This document shows, piece after piece, positions 1-10,816 of a stretch of DNA of 64,000 bases. Positions within the stretch are counted from its first letter, which is position 1. Each line of letters starts with the position of its first letter. The stretch is from positions 177,824,995 to 177,888,994 of the forward strand of contig OY992536.1 in the NCBI GenBank assembly GCA_963921195.1, given 5' to 3'. The translations under genes were made by a program, and so were the position numbers. The DNA comes from Pegoplata infirma. Its lineage: Eukaryota; Arthropoda; Insecta; Diptera; Anthomyiidae. The notes below the pieces were generated by a model, which had not been told where the DNA came from, ran no database searches, and saw only the letters and a program-made list of their open reading frames with translations.

Positions 1-300
1 GACTGTACGATCCTTTCGCGGAAATAACATTCCAAAATAAGTACTTTTATGAAAATTCTGCTTCTAATGGGGAAAAAGGGAGAATGTAGAGATACTTAAA
101 ATTGGTACTTTACGATCCACTCGCGGAAATTACATTCTGGGAAAATAAATTTTTAAATTTTTGCTTCAATTTGGTACATATTGTTCCTTATGCACTAATG
201 TTCCTTGAAACTTAAAGTTTGAACTATGGGATCGTTTCGCCAAAATACATTTTTTTGCAACTTTAAATCTACTCAAAATATAATATTTTAAAGGTCGAAA
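1..300. repeat. Degenerate repeat with 'tcgcggaa' motif
   Basis: A phrase like 'tacgatcc..tcgcggaaat' recurs near 7, 113 and more weakly at 228, each time followed by 'acattc' or similar. It looks like two or three decayed copies of a roughly 110-bp unit. The left end lies outside the window, so the element type is unknown. Confidence 0.4.
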
Positions 301-350
301 CTAACAATTTTTATGTTTAATAAAAAATTAATAATTTGAAGTAATAAAGT
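262..350 (+). repeat. Dispersed repeat shared with 26081-26165
   Basis: The stretch beginning 'tactcaaaatataatatttt' and running through 'aaaggtcgaa' and 'tttaataaaaa' occurs again at 26081-26165 in the same orientation. No termini are visible, so the family cannot be named. Confidence 0.5.
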
Positions 351-429
351 TGTTTTTACAGCTAACCGGTAACGAAGTACCGGGCGAGTTAGCTAGTATG
401 TTTATAAAACACATAAATTGGTTTTATAT

Positions 430-890
430 AATAAAATTATGCATCAGGATCATAAAAAAAATTTCAAACTATAAGATTCTAGGACACTTTATCTGTATTA
501 AATTGTGAGATTCTAAAATATTATTTTTATAGAATATTCTCAGATTCTGAATAGATTTTTTTTATGGAAACATTTTCAGATTCTAATACATTTTTTCGTC
601 AGGAAAATTCTTATATTTTGGGAGATTTTTTTTTTTTCTTATTGAAAAATTGTTAGATTCTGAAACATTTTCTCTATAGAAAATTTTTAAATTCTCGTAT
701 TTTTTATAGAGAAACTATCAGATTCTAAGCTATATTTTCCATAGGAAAATTTTTATATTCTTAAATATTTTTATAAAAAAATATCAGATTCTGAAACAAT
801 TATTATATAAAAACTTTTTAGACGCTGATACTTTTTCTATCAAAAAAATCTTAAATTTTGAATCTTTTTTATAGAAAAATCATCACATGG
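430..890. repeat. Degenerate ~45-bp repeat built on 'cagattctgaaa'
   Basis: The words 'agattct', 'cagattctgaa' and 'aaaaattcttat' recur about ten times at roughly 45-60 bp spacing with T-rich linkers. A related array built on 'tcagaatctgag' is at 35790-36220. Both look like old minisatellites. Confidence 0.5.
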
Positions 891-2199
891 TATCACGGAC
901 CAAGCTTAAATCTAAAACAGCGCGATCACCAGACTTTTTAATGAATATGAATTTGGAATATCTAACAACAGTTTTTGGACATAAAACTAAAATTTTCAAC
1001 CAAGCACTTTTTCTGGGGTAAAATTGCACAAGTGACCAAAGTTTTGAAACTATATTCAAAAATACTTAAACCTCAAATCTGCGCGAAATACATCCATTTT
1101 GATCCATATGAGGATCTGCTGATCTTAGCAGACGCGGTTTGCAAAATTTCTGTCTGGATAATCTAGGTCGAGTCAGCAGAAAATCTATCAAAACAGACAT
1201 TTTTATGGCTCTGGCAACCCTATGCAACACTGACGATGAGTTCAGAAACTGATTGCAAACAATTGGAATTTGGTCAATCGATCTCTAAAAAGTTTTTCGT
1301 CGTAAATTTTTTCAAAGATCGGTTGTCCAAAGCCTGTTCTTTATAAAACATAAAAGTTCTTAAATTTTAAGAGTGATAATATTTTCAACCTCCCATATCT
1401 GATGCAGAGAGTGCAAACAAAAGAGCAAAAATAATGATATAATAAGTATGTAAAAAAGTTTAACAAGATCGAAAGTAGAAAGATAACAAAAAGAGCTTTA
1501 CAAAATTATATGTATAACTAAAAGTGTGCATTGTTGTTGCTATTGTTCTTAAGTATCTAAACATCGTAAAAAAAACGCACATTGTTAAAAATTTTGCAGC
1601 AACCGCTGTCGGTGCTGCCGTCTCCAAATACTGCTGCAGCCTGTATTTTACGAGAGTGTGTAAATAACACTTAAGTAATACACCCAAAATTAGGACACAT
1701 TTAGCAAATAAGCAGAAAATGTATAGTTAAGTGGAGAATTACTTTGCAAAAAAAAACATCATTCGTTTGCAACTTGAAATGACAGCGACAGCACGATGGC
1801 AGTCGCATATACTACAATAACAATAATACATAATAATGAAAATGACGTTGTTTGATCTACAACAATGTATTGTTCGTTCACGTGTAAGTTTGAGTTTGTT
1901 TAAAAAAATATAGAAAAAAGCTTTTTTTTGCTCTTCTTCTTTATCTTGTGAATTGTATTTTCGCAAATGTTTAGAAAGCAAGAGAATTTTAAAGAACACA
2001 AGACGACGCGAATTTCAAGAATTCACTTACTCTTTTATTTGTAAGTTTTGTCATGTTTTTTTGCAGTCATAACTTTGTGTGTTTGCTCCTTCGTTTTTTC
2101 GATTGTTCTTTCGTGTTTTTTTTTTTGGTTGTTGTTGAGGAAGATCATAAATTCTATACATTGATGATAATTTTACAAAAAAAAATCCTATTGCGTAGT
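891..2199. other. AT-rich low-copy DNA, no gene recognised
   Basis: No repeat terminus or convincing reading frame is seen. The short open frames here encode low-complexity peptides with no recognisable domain. Around 1590-1680 the composition is less biased, with 'gcagcaaccgctgtcggtgc'-type sequence, which would be the first place to test for conserved host non-coding DNA. Confidence 0.4.
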
Positions 2200-2207
2200 T
2201 TGTATTG

Positions 2208-2655
2208 CAGGGATGGAAAAATCAGTACTTTAGTACTTTTTTCAGTATTTATTTAGTTTCCAAAATACCGTAGTAAGACCTTCGTGACTGATTTAGTTCC
2301 TTTTTTAAACCAAACGTTTTTATATATTTTTATTGCAAAAATGATTCAAAAGCCTTTATTGCAAAAATGATTCAAAAGCCTTAATTTTCATAATGGCCGA
2401 TATTTCATCATTAATTCTGAAATTTTCCTTAAAAACTGAACAAACTTGCAGTTCTGATCTCGTGGATTTAAATAGACACACGAATCTAAATTTTGACCGT
2501 GTTTCGTTACCGTTGAGCCCAAAAAAGTACTTTTTAGGTAAAGTTCCAGTACCATTTCGAAATTTCTAATTTTTAGTACCGCCGAGTTGAAAAAAGTACT
2601 TTTTGGGTTAATTTAATTTAATGTACCATTTCGAAATTCCGATTTTCCATCTCTG
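2208..2655. mobile_element. hAT-type MITE, 8-bp TSD
   Basis: The ends are CAGGGATGGAAAAATC on the left and its inverse, ending CCATCTCTG, on the right; they fit the hAT terminal consensus YAGNG. Flanks are ttgtattg (2200-2207) and ttgtattt (2656-2663), a 7/8 match to an 8-bp target duplication. Inside, 'aaaagtactttttaggt' and 'gtaccatttcgaaat' are each repeated, and 'ttattgcaaaaatgattcaa' occurs twice in tandem. There is no transposase frame, so it is non-autonomous. Confidence 0.7.
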
Positions 2656-3270
2656 TTGTATTTTGCATACTCTTGAGCGTAGTAGAGCAAAATATTAATT
2701 TTTTTATTAGAAATAATTAATTGAGTGCTATAAATGTTGTTAATTTTGTAAATTACTTCAATTAACGCATGTTATAATTCTGTATCGCACAGTATAAGAT
2801 GGCATAATGTTTTCTGGTTTTTCAGGGGAGGGAGTAATAAAATGTTGAATGGTAAGTTGCTCGGTTTTTAACGTGAAAATCTGGTTAACTTCAAAATAAA
2901 TAAAAAAAAGCATTAATTTCACACTGGCTTTACAAAAGCGTAAAAATTTAGCAGAAGAGGTTCTGTTCGCTGGTGAAAACCCGGTAAAATAATCCGGTAT
3001 GTGTTGCAGCAATACACATCAACACAGAGCTTCGAAGAATGAAATCCTTTTCGAATGAATTCTCAAAAAAATCAATTCAATTTTCATAGTCAGTGAATGC
3101 ATTCGATTTCAAAAATCAACAATGAATGCGGTCCTTGGAATTCATTCGATTGAATGGAAAAAAATGAATGCATTCGATTTAGAAAAATCGAATGCATTTG
3201 ATTTTGTATCATTCCACTGCGAATGCAATCGAATTTTTAAATAGATACACTCAAAAAATTATGTCATTAA

Positions 3271-3661
3271 GGCTGCGTTTTTGACATATCGCTTTAACTT
3301 AGTTTAACCGGGAGTTTTATTAAACTTTATAAAAATAAAACCAAGTTTAACCAAGCATTCTGTTTTTCAGTTCAAGTTTAGCAAATGCCGATTAACGCGG
3401 TATTGCCATACCAAATATCGCATTTCTAATTAGAATAGTTGCCATCATCGCACATTTTTTCCATTAAAATACTACAACATGGCAACAAAAACCAGTACAT
3501 TTGAAAATCAGAGGTGTTTTTTTGACGTTTGTGTACCTTAGTTTAACTCTCCAACATTGGTGAGTTAAACTTAAAATAAACCACATCCCAAAAACAGAAT
3601 TTGTGGTTTTAACTCAGTTTAAACCTTAAACCAATAAATTTTACAACTCAAAAACTCAGCC
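3271..3661. mobile_element. Tourist-like (PIF/Harbinger-type) MITE
   Basis: It has inverted ends GGCTGCGTTTTTGA and TCAAAAACTCAGCC, and the trinucleotide TAA lies immediately outside on both sides (3268-3270, 3662-3664). A TAA/TTA duplication and GG-starting termini are typical of PIF/Harbinger MITEs. The interior repeats 'agtttaac' words in both orientations. Nested inside 3248-4447. Confidence 0.65.
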
Positions 3662-4015
3662 TAACTGTTTGTAGTTTATTTAAAAAGTATTCCGTTTAGT
3701 CGTTTTTAAAAGAAAAAACATTTGTTTGATGTTCAGTTTTTATTAATGACTACTTCAGTCCTTTGTTTCAAAAATAACACACTAAAAAATAAAGACTTTC
3801 AGTAACATTCAATTTTTAAAGTCATTTATTTTTGTTCTGTAAGTAAAAACTACTGATTATTCTTTTGATTTTTAATGATTTGTGTAAGTAATTTTTTTTT
3901 TTAATTGTTGGTATTTTTTAATGAAATATCATTAGCTTTACCTACACAAGTCAGTTATTTTTTTGTAGAAAAAAAATCAAAAAATTATTTATAGAAATAT
4001 AAAAACATGTTTGTA

Positions 4016-4083
4016 TCAAGTGACTTTGGCACGATGGGTAGAGTGTCTGGACAGAATGTAGGTGGTTGCGGGATCGATTCCCC
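4016..4083 (+). other. tRNA-like sequence inside a MITE
   Basis: A D-arm-like 'gcacgatgggtagagtg' is followed about 35 bp later by a B-box-like 'gggatcgattcccc', which can close as a short T-arm. The anticodon arm and acceptor stem are not convincing, so this is a decayed tRNA-derived piece and not a working tRNA gene. It sits inside the TA-flanked MITE at 3248-4447. Confidence 0.4.
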
Positions 4084-5510
4084 AAAAATTTTATTAAAAA
4101 TTTTTAAAAAAATATTTCAATAAAAAATTGTAAAAAATTACCTACGAAATCATTAATTTTTATTGTTTTCGTAGGTTATTTTTTTGAAATTTGTTGGTAA
4201 AAATAACAGAACTATCAATAATTTTTTATGTTTTCGTAGGTTATTTTTTTCGAATTTGTTGGTAAAAAAGAGTAAAAAAATATAATTTTTTAATGTTTAA
4301 TGTTATTTATTTTAGAAAATTTTGTCAACAGTAAAAAATAAAAGTTGATGTTTGTTAAAACAAATGAATAATTACTGGGTTGGTTTTCAGTTGTTTATTC
4401 ACTGGTTTTAAGTTTCATTTGTTTTTGCCTACAAAATATTTTGAGTGTAGACCAAACGGAGCCAAATTTTGGTCCATACGATTTACATACGATGGCCCCT
4501 AATTTTGAATCCAAAAAAATTGGTGTTCCCGAAAATTTTAAAAATGCACATATCAACTGCCTACACGATAAAAAGTGTGAAGAGTGTTGGCGATACTATG
4601 GACAAAAAATTGGTCCCGTTTTGCTCTATCTTGGTTAGTTTTTATGCAATGAATGAATAAGCCATTCGATTTTTCAAATTTAATGAAAATAAAATCGATT
4701 GCATTCGCAAGTGAATGTATTCGATTTTTAAAAGTCGAATGAAAAACAAAAATCGAATGCATTCGATTTTTGAAAGTCAAATGAAAAATTAATTGAATGC
4801 ATTCGCTATTTATAAATCAAATGAGTCTAAAGCGAATTCATTCAATTCGCTAAAATGTGATTGGGGAATGCAATCACTAAATTTTCATTCAGAATGCCAA
4901 ATCGAATTAAGGAATGAAATCCTTCGAATATCATCATCAACACCATTCGCAACATTTTTTTTAAATTATACACAGAAAAAAACGAATTGTTATATTGACC
5001 CCTATATTTGTGAATACAATAAATTTTTTCACTGAAACTGAAATTTGTAATATCAACAAACGTTTGTAAATTTTGATTGTTGAAAAACGAATTTTGTTTT
5101 TTTCAACAAAGAAATTCAACAAACACAAACACAATTGGTTGATCTGACAAAAGTAAAAAATCTATTTTTTTTTCAACAAAGGAATTCAACAAACACAAAA
5201 ACAATTTGTTGATCTGACAAATGAAATTTTGTTTTTAACAAAGAAATTTAACAAACACAAACATTGTGCTCGATTCACCATTCACCTACTTTTTAAAAAT
5301 TTGATATCTTTTCGAATTTTAAGATTTTTAAATTTTTCCTTGTAAAAATTGAAGATATTAACTAAACATTATATTTTAACAAGAAAAAAATTTTAAATCT
5401 TGAAATTCAAAAGAATATCAAATTTTTAAAAATTTGGTGAATGGTGAAAGAGCACATTATTTGTTGACATGATAAAACAATTTTGAAATAAAATTACTTG
5501 ACTGACAATT

Positions 5511-5944
5511 AGGGTTTTCACAGTGACGATTAAATTTGCCTTTTTATGTGTGGTATTTGGCAAATGTGCCAAACGTCAAAAAATATGCCAATTTGAATGT
5601 GGCATATTTTCTTAAAATGACCAACTCAAACCTTGTCTAAAAACAAAATGCCAGTGTGCAAATAAAAAAAACATAAAAATGAAAACAGCTGTGATTGTTT
5701 ATGCTGAAATTTCGAACGCGGCAACAAAAACATTTATATAAAAAGAAAAATACAGATTTTTTGTGTTTATTTTAAAATTGTGAATGTAAAAATTTAATTA
5801 AAGTTATTTTGTGAAAATTAATAACAAAAAGTGCGCTCACGATATGCAAAGAAAAAATGGCAAACACTTGACGTTTAGTAATATGGCAAATTTGCCAAAT
5901 ACCACACTAAAAATGGCAAATTTAATCGTCACTGTGAAAACCCC
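5511..5944. mobile_element. MITE with AGGGTTTTCACAGTGACG termini
   Basis: The left end AGGGTTTTCACAGTGACG continues into ATTAAATTTGCC, and the right end is the exact inverse, finishing GTGAAAACCCC. The matching copy at 21087-21760 lacks this block, which confirms an insertion. Inner segments around 'ttggcaaa' also form inverted repeats. TSD unclear (aatt/aaat). Confidence 0.65.
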
Positions 5945-5969
5945 AAATGAGTTTGTTGAAAACAAAATG

Positions 5970-6108
5970 CCTGTTCGTTTACCTTACTACAATCTACTCA
6001 TTTTTACTACTTTTACTACAGCTGGAAATTTTCAGTACAAAAAGTAAACAAAAATTTCCAGTTGTAGTAAAAATAGTAAGAAATTTAAGTAAACAAACAG
6101 ACCTAAAA
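5970..6108. mobile_element. Small foldback insertion
   Basis: 'CTGTTCGTTTACCTTACTA' near the left is matched by 'taagtaaacaaacag' on the right, with an inner stem 'ctacagctggaaattttc' against 'aaatttccagttgtag'. The block is absent from the related copy at 21087-21760. Flanking 'aaaat' on both sides may be the target duplication. Confidence 0.5.
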
Positions 6109-6177
6109 TCGAAGTTTTGTATTATGGACTAACAGGCTGCCGTTTTTACTAAATGTTTGGTTGATATCATGCTTGGT

Positions 6178-6553
6178 GGACCATTTAAAAAGCGGTGAAA
6201 TTACGACAATATATTTTATTTTATTAAATTCAAAAATATAAATATCATTCACACTTAAGCGAATGAGTATTAAACTTTTCTGAATTTTTCTGAATATTAC
6301 TGATTTCTATTGGCATATTTTGAATTTCAAATAAAATTTATAAAATTAGTATGAATCGTTATAAATTTTAATTGATATTTCTTAATTTTGAATGTGATTT
6401 TCCGAATTTAATTTGGAAACAGTGTAATTTAATATGTGATTAAGCTTTACAGAGAGGGCCATTTCTTAAAGAAATCATAAGCCTAAGGCGATTTAATTAA
6501 CCCTACCTAAATTTATAAAAGTAGACATATTTTTATTACATACATACAATTTT
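6178..6553. other. AT-rich DNA, nothing recognised
   Basis: No repeat end, RNA gene or plausible coding frame is seen in this stretch. Confidence 0.4.
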
Positions 6554-7366
6554 TATACCCTACAGCACTCAGTGGTACAGGGTATGATGAATTTATGCAT
6601 ATGTTTGTAACTACCCGAACCTAGACCTAGAACCCACCTTCAAGTAAACCGCTCTACTAAGAATCACTTTTTGGGTCGACTAAAAACTGAATGATATTGT
6701 AATTGAAAAAAATCAGTCCATGTTTAGACCTAGCCCTAATACAAACGTCTTCAGTTTGGCTAAACCAGGTTTATTAAACCTATTTTAATACATTAAAAAA
6801 CAACCTTGTAAAATTACAAGAAGAGTTTGTAACTTTTTTTTCTACCTCCTATTTGACAATAATTCTTTGTTATTTTACAAGCTTTTTACCAATAATTTTG
6901 TTATTTTACTAGGAGGTTTCGTGAATTAACTGGATTTTTTGCTACCTCCTATTTAACGAGAATTTCTAGTAAAAAATACGATTTTTTTTTGTAATTTTAC
7001 AAATTTTTTACCAATAAAATTGTAAATTTACAACTTTTTTGGCGCATTAAAACTTATAAGGAATTCTCGTGAATTTACTAGATTTTTTTTTTTGTAAAAT
7101 TTCCTTGGAAATTTGTAAAATTACAAGAAAAACTGTAAAATTACAAGAAAAACTGTAAAATTACAAGAAAAAATTAAATTTCGATCGAAATTTTTTTGTT
7201 AAATAACAAGGAAAACTGTCAAATATTGGTAAAATGGGATTACAAGACTTTTTATAGTAATTTGACAAGGTTTTTTTGTGTGTAGTCCCTATACAACCGC
7301 TTTCTTTAAATTTGGCTCAAATGACTTCAATAATACATATTTAAATAATTTCGACCTAACCGAGGA
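6554..7366 (+). mobile_element. DINE-1-like element, 5' part
   Basis: It starts with the hairpin TATACCCTACAGCAC...GGTACAGGGTA, then 'gtttgtaactacccgaacct', as in the other copies here (29408-29858, 33539-34921). An L-family MITE (6791-7282) is inserted in it, after which 'agtccctatacaaccgc' resumes the element. It is then cut by the satellite element 7367-9714; a 3' end at 9821-9944 may belong to the same copy. Confidence 0.6.
6791..7282. mobile_element. L-family MITE copy 1 (TA-flanked)
   Basis: The right end 'tttgacaaggtttttttgtg' finishes at a TA (7283-7284). Internally 'ttgtaaaattacaag' and 'accaataaaattgtaa' recur, and 'aactgtaaaattacaagaaa' is tandemly repeated near 7120-7165. The same sequence appears inverted at 17391-18185 and, more decayed, at 25338-26010. 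Confidence 0.55.
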
Positions 7367-7538
7367 CTACACCATTTACAGATGTACATAACTCGTAAAT
7401 GATTGATTGTATTTCGAAGATTCTACTTGTAATTCGAAGATTTCATTTGTAATTCAAATTAAAATTGATCTTTTACGAATTGCAATTGATTGTTTACGAA
7501 TTACAATTGATCTTTTTTGAATTACAATTAATCTTTTA

Positions 7539-8109
7539 CACTCAGAAAATTATGTAAGTTACTACATGTTAGTTATTTGTATACTTTACAGTAGTAAGTT
7601 GTTTTCAACTACAAAGTCAGTTGTTTTTGTATGAAAAATATCAAACAACTATTTCCGTTAGTTATTTTAAGTCGTTTGAATAACTAACAAAAAAGTACTG
7701 TAATGTAGTAACAGTTATTTAAAGTAGTTAATTTTATTTTTTATCTCTGAAAAATTTTCGAAGTTTTTTTTTCAAAACATAAAAATAAATTTTCTTTTTT
7801 GTTATTTTTCACATCTTTTAAAAAAAAAGCTTGGAAAAATTTTGGTCTTCCAAAAAATTTGGTCTTCAATTTTTTTCTGAAAAAATTTTTGAAAAAAATA
7901 TTGATTATTTTATTTTTACTACATGTTAGTTGTTTTGACTACAAATGTAAGTAGTTTTTACTACATAAGTCAGTTGTTTTTTTGTCAGTTAAAATAACTA
8001 TCATTGTTAGTTGATTTAACTGAAAAAGTAGTTGACCCCAAAACAACTTACAAAGTAGTTATTTTAACTGACATTTTCAGTTGATTTTACTAACATAATT
8101 TTTTGAGTG
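7539..8109. mobile_element. TA-flanked MITE, CACTCAGAAAATTATGT termini
   Basis: Termini CACTCAGAAAATTATGT and ACATAATTTTTTGAGTG lie between TA dinucleotides (7537-7538, 8110-8111). The surrounding satellite unit resumes exactly after the right TA. Same family as 3248-4447, about half its length. Internal 'agttgtttttgtatgaaaa' type words repeat. Confidence 0.7.
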
Positions 8110-8131
8110 TACGAATTGCAATTGTTCTTTT

Positions 8132-8690
8132 TATATCCTCCACTCTAGTGATAGAGGGTATATATAAGTTTGTCATTCCGTTTGTAACACCTCGAAATAT
8201 TGGTCTAGGACCCCATAAAGTATATATATTCATGATCCTCGATCGATTTTAAGACGATCTAGCGATGTCCGTCCGTCTGTCTGTCTGTCTGTTGAAAACA
8301 CGCTAACTTTTGAAAGACTTTACGGAGGCTCCTGAAGTTTGGCATATATGTTGGGCATTTACCTGGTCAGGTTGGTATTGCAATCCAGCGAAATCGGTCC
8401 AGTGGTTCAAAAGTTATGAGCAAAAGACTGAATTTCGGCAAGGGTTTTTCGTGAATTTATGAGATAAAAAGCACTATAACTTTCGAAAATCAATTCTGAG
8501 GATGCTGAAGCTTGGCATATATATTTTTCGTTTCTCCAGGCTAGTTCGTATTGAATTTTACCCAAATCGGTCCAGTGGTTCAAAAGTTATTAGCAAAACC
8601 GTGAATATCAGATTAGCTTCACCTTAAATTCACGTGGTGAAAACCCGTTAAACCTGTTTTAAAACCATTGGTAAGTCACACAAATATTTT
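8132..8690 (+). mobile_element. DINE-1-like element, second subtype
   Basis: It starts with a hairpin (tatatcctccactctagtg / atagagggtata), followed by 'ccataaagtatatatattca', 'cgatcgattttaag' and 'gatgtccgtccgtctgtctg', the same order as in fly DINE-1/INE-1 elements. 'ccagtggttcaaaagttat' occurs twice (about 8399 and 8571). The 3' end is not sharply defined. Confidence 0.6.
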
Positions 8691-8919
8691 AAAACGTATT
8701 TTTGTCACTCAAAAATATTTTTATACCAAAACAAAAAAAAAAAAAACACTCGAAAAAAATTTTACACTCAAAAAAAATTTTACACTCAAAAAAAATTTTC
8801 ACTCAAAAAAAAATAGTATTATATATTACATTTGATCATTTTCTAACTGAAATTGATATTTTTCGAATTACAATTGATCTTTTTCGAATTACATTGATGT
8901 TTTACGAATTACACGAACC

Positions 8920-9436
8920 AGATGAAATACGTCTGAAAGTAGAGATCATATGGAGAACTTCAAAATTTTAAAGGATACATTTTGTGAAATATTTTTGAAT
9001 TATTTGCACTTGCCTAGAATGACACTGGTGATGAAAGAGGAGGATCTCCTCTTTTTTTCCATTTTGCCATATCAGTATAAAAGGATGAAAATAAAGTCAT
9101 TTGAAAATTTTATCAAAATATTTTGCTGAAAATTTTGAATGATATTGAAGGATACATTTTTGAAAGGACGTAACTTACTTCCTTTTACCTGATTTATAAA
9201 AATAATAAAATAGGAAAATTGGGGGAGATCCCTCTCTATCATTTGCTATCCCTAGGGGCATCCTAGGACAAATATTAAAAAATATTTGATAAAATTTAAT
9301 ATTTTAAAATTTTTAAGTCCTTTCAAAAGGAAAAATTGTAAATGCAGTTTTAGTACATTTAGTCTCCAGTTTCAAATGTATATTAACCAGTTCGTGCTTA
9401 ACGATTTTTTTCCTTTTTGTAGGACGGTGGTACAAA
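8920..9436 (-). mobile_element. Palindromic MITE family F, copy 1
   Basis: Inverse orientation relative to the copy at 30223-30849. It reads 'atacgtctgaaagtagagat' at the left and 'aggacggtgg' at the right. The two halves are inverse to each other through 'aggagatcctcctctttcat'-like words. The left terminal ~25 bp are missing. Confidence 0.55.
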
Positions 9437-9759
9437 TGGAATTTGAATTACAATTGGTCTTTTAAGAATTACAATTGATCTTTTACGAATGACAATTGAT
9501 ATTTTTTAAAATTACAATTAATCTTTTTCGAATTAGAATTAATCTTTTACGAATTACAATTGACCTTTTACGAATTACAATTGGAATCTTCGAATAACAA
9601 ATATAATCTTCGAATTGCAAGTAGACTTCGAATTACAAACGGAATCATGAAAATTCAAGTAGAATCTTCGAATCACAATTGATATTTTACGAATTACATC
9701 TGTAAATGGTGTAGTAACAATGACCGTCGTCTCGTTGTTGAGACACTGACCAGGGGTTT

Positions 9760-9820
9760 TGGTGGGAATCGAACCCACGATCAACACGTTTAAAAGCTAG
9801 TACGCTACCAACTAACTTTC
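9760..9820 (-). other. tRNA-like sequence (SINE head or tRNA relic)
   Basis: On the minus strand: 'gttagttggtagcgtacta' (D-arm/A-box-like), a 'cttttaaa' loop resembling a Lys-UUU anticodon loop, then 'gtgggttcgattcccac', a perfect T-arm with B box. The acceptor stem does not close well, and similar 'gggttcgattcccacc' sequence is at about 32370, so a tRNA-derived repeat is likelier than a tRNA gene. Confidence 0.5.
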
Positions 9821-9944
9821 GAAATTTAGCAGTTTCACCCCATTTAAACCACCTTGCTGATATTCAAATAAATCTCTAAAAGTGGCAAACACTGTCGTAG
9901 GGTATTATATTGGCGATTTTGACCTACTAAAATTTTCTTACTTG
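9821..9944 (+). mobile_element. DINE-1-like 3' end
   Basis: It ends 'cgtagggtattatat', then a short imperfect hairpin and 'ttttcttacttg' followed by T's. The same ending is found at 23985, 29858 and 34921. It may be the detached 3' end of the copy that begins at 6554. Confidence 0.55.
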
Positions 9945-10816
9945 TTTTTTTTTTATTTAAGTTTAATATCACGAGCAAATACATAATTCGATTATAATTT
10001 TTAAGATCAATATAAAAATTTTTTAAATCAAAAAACAGAAATACATAACAGATTGTCAAGTTATTCTACCTGCTAGGTAAAATTATTTTTGTAAAAACAA
10101 AAAAACAATCAGGTAAGAAAATATATATTTTTTGTAAATGCAAACAAACACCAAAAAAAATCTTAACTTGACACTTTTGGTTATCTCATGATTGGGTTGT
10201 AGTTGTTGGCTGGCTGGTTGGTTGGTTGGTACTTTGGTAGTTTAACAGTTTTGTTTGGTTTTCGCCGTGTTTGGTTATTAGACTCGTTTGGCATTTAACT
10301 AAAGTGTCAAAGTACTCAGTTTAACAAACGCTACAAAATGACATTGAATACGAAAAAAAAAAACAGCAACAGCAACACTATTTGTATTAGCCTGTTTATG
10401 TTACAACAACGCTATATCTGTTAGAATAAAATACAATTATAGCCAAGTTAAGAGTCAACAATTTGCGGCTTCTAAAAGGGAAGCTTAGGTAAATGGCGGC
10501 CATTTAATTATGCCTGTATCTGTATCTTGTTGTATTTTTATTTTTTTTTCAAATACGCTTTTGAGTGCATTTAACAAATGTGTTTTTTTTTTAGTTTTTT
10601 TGTTTAGCCAATTTTGTTTTTTTTATTATTATTCAGAATAAATATTTTACAAAGTTACAACACACACCTTTTTCAGAGTGCAACATTAAAATCATAAAAA
10701 ATACAAAAAAATCTGAACAAAATGTTCATAATATGCGCACAATAGAATTATACGAGGGTTGTTTTTTTGAATTTTTGTAATTTTTAGAGGACTTTGAGTT
10801 AAACCATCTGTCAATA
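9945..10816. other. Low-copy AT-rich DNA, no gene recognised
   Basis: 'ggctggctggttggttggtt' (about 10208) is a short microsatellite. Around 10430-10530 lies a mixed-composition stretch with 'ggaagcttaggtaaatggcg'. No terminal repeats or coding frames with recognisable domains are seen; it is a candidate for host intergenic or intron sequence. Confidence 0.35.

Larger units (their letters stand above)
3248..4447. mobile_element. TA-flanked MITE, CACTCAAAA termini
   Basis: Termini CACTCAAAAAATTATGT and ACAAAATATTTTGAGTG lie between TA dinucleotides (3246-3247, 4448-4449), the pattern of a Tc1/mariner-type insertion. It contains a second insertion at 3271-3661, a tRNA-like stretch at about 4016-4083, and repeated 'tttttcgtaggttattttttt' sequence. 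A shorter relative is at 7539-8109. No transposase is present. Confidence 0.6.
3031..4928. mobile_element. Foldback element with ATCGAATGCATTCGAT arms
   Basis: The left end TTCGAAGAATGAAATCCTT is matched in inverse by the right end AAGGAATGAAATCCTTCGAA. The arms (3031-3240 and 4640-4928) are built from repeated copies of the palindrome ATCGAATGCATTCGAT and variants. The element is split by a TA-flanked element at 3248-4447. No target duplication was resolved. Confidence 0.6.
4971..6177. mobile_element. TA-flanked TIR element, CACAGAAAAAA terminus (3' truncated)
   Basis: It starts right after a TA (4969-4970) with CACAGAAAAAAACGAATTG, and the same sequence appears in inverse orientation at 21087-21760, where both ends are intact. 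Homology to that copy stops near 6177, so the far end is lost. 'ttcaacaaagaaattcaaca' is repeated internally. Two insertions lie within (5511-5944 and about 5970-6108). Confidence 0.6.
7367..9714. mobile_element. Inverted-repeat element carrying a 21-bp satellite
   Basis: The ends CTACACCATTTACAGATGT and ACATCTGTAAATGGTGTAG are exact inverses over 19 bp. What lies between is a ~21-bp satellite (unit like 'acgaattacaattgatcttt') at 7390-7538, 8110-8130, 8830-8920 and 9437-9700. Three other elements are inserted into it: a TA-flanked MITE, a DINE-1-like copy and a palindromic family F copy. The satellite also occurs outside this element (20515-20660, 23986-24720). No TSD was resolved. Confidence 0.6.

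Noticed and set aside
9760..9820. Functional tRNA gene on the minus strand
   Set aside because: T-arm is excellent but acceptor and anticodon stems do not close, and similar B-box sequence recurs near 32370; a tRNA-derived repeat is likelier.
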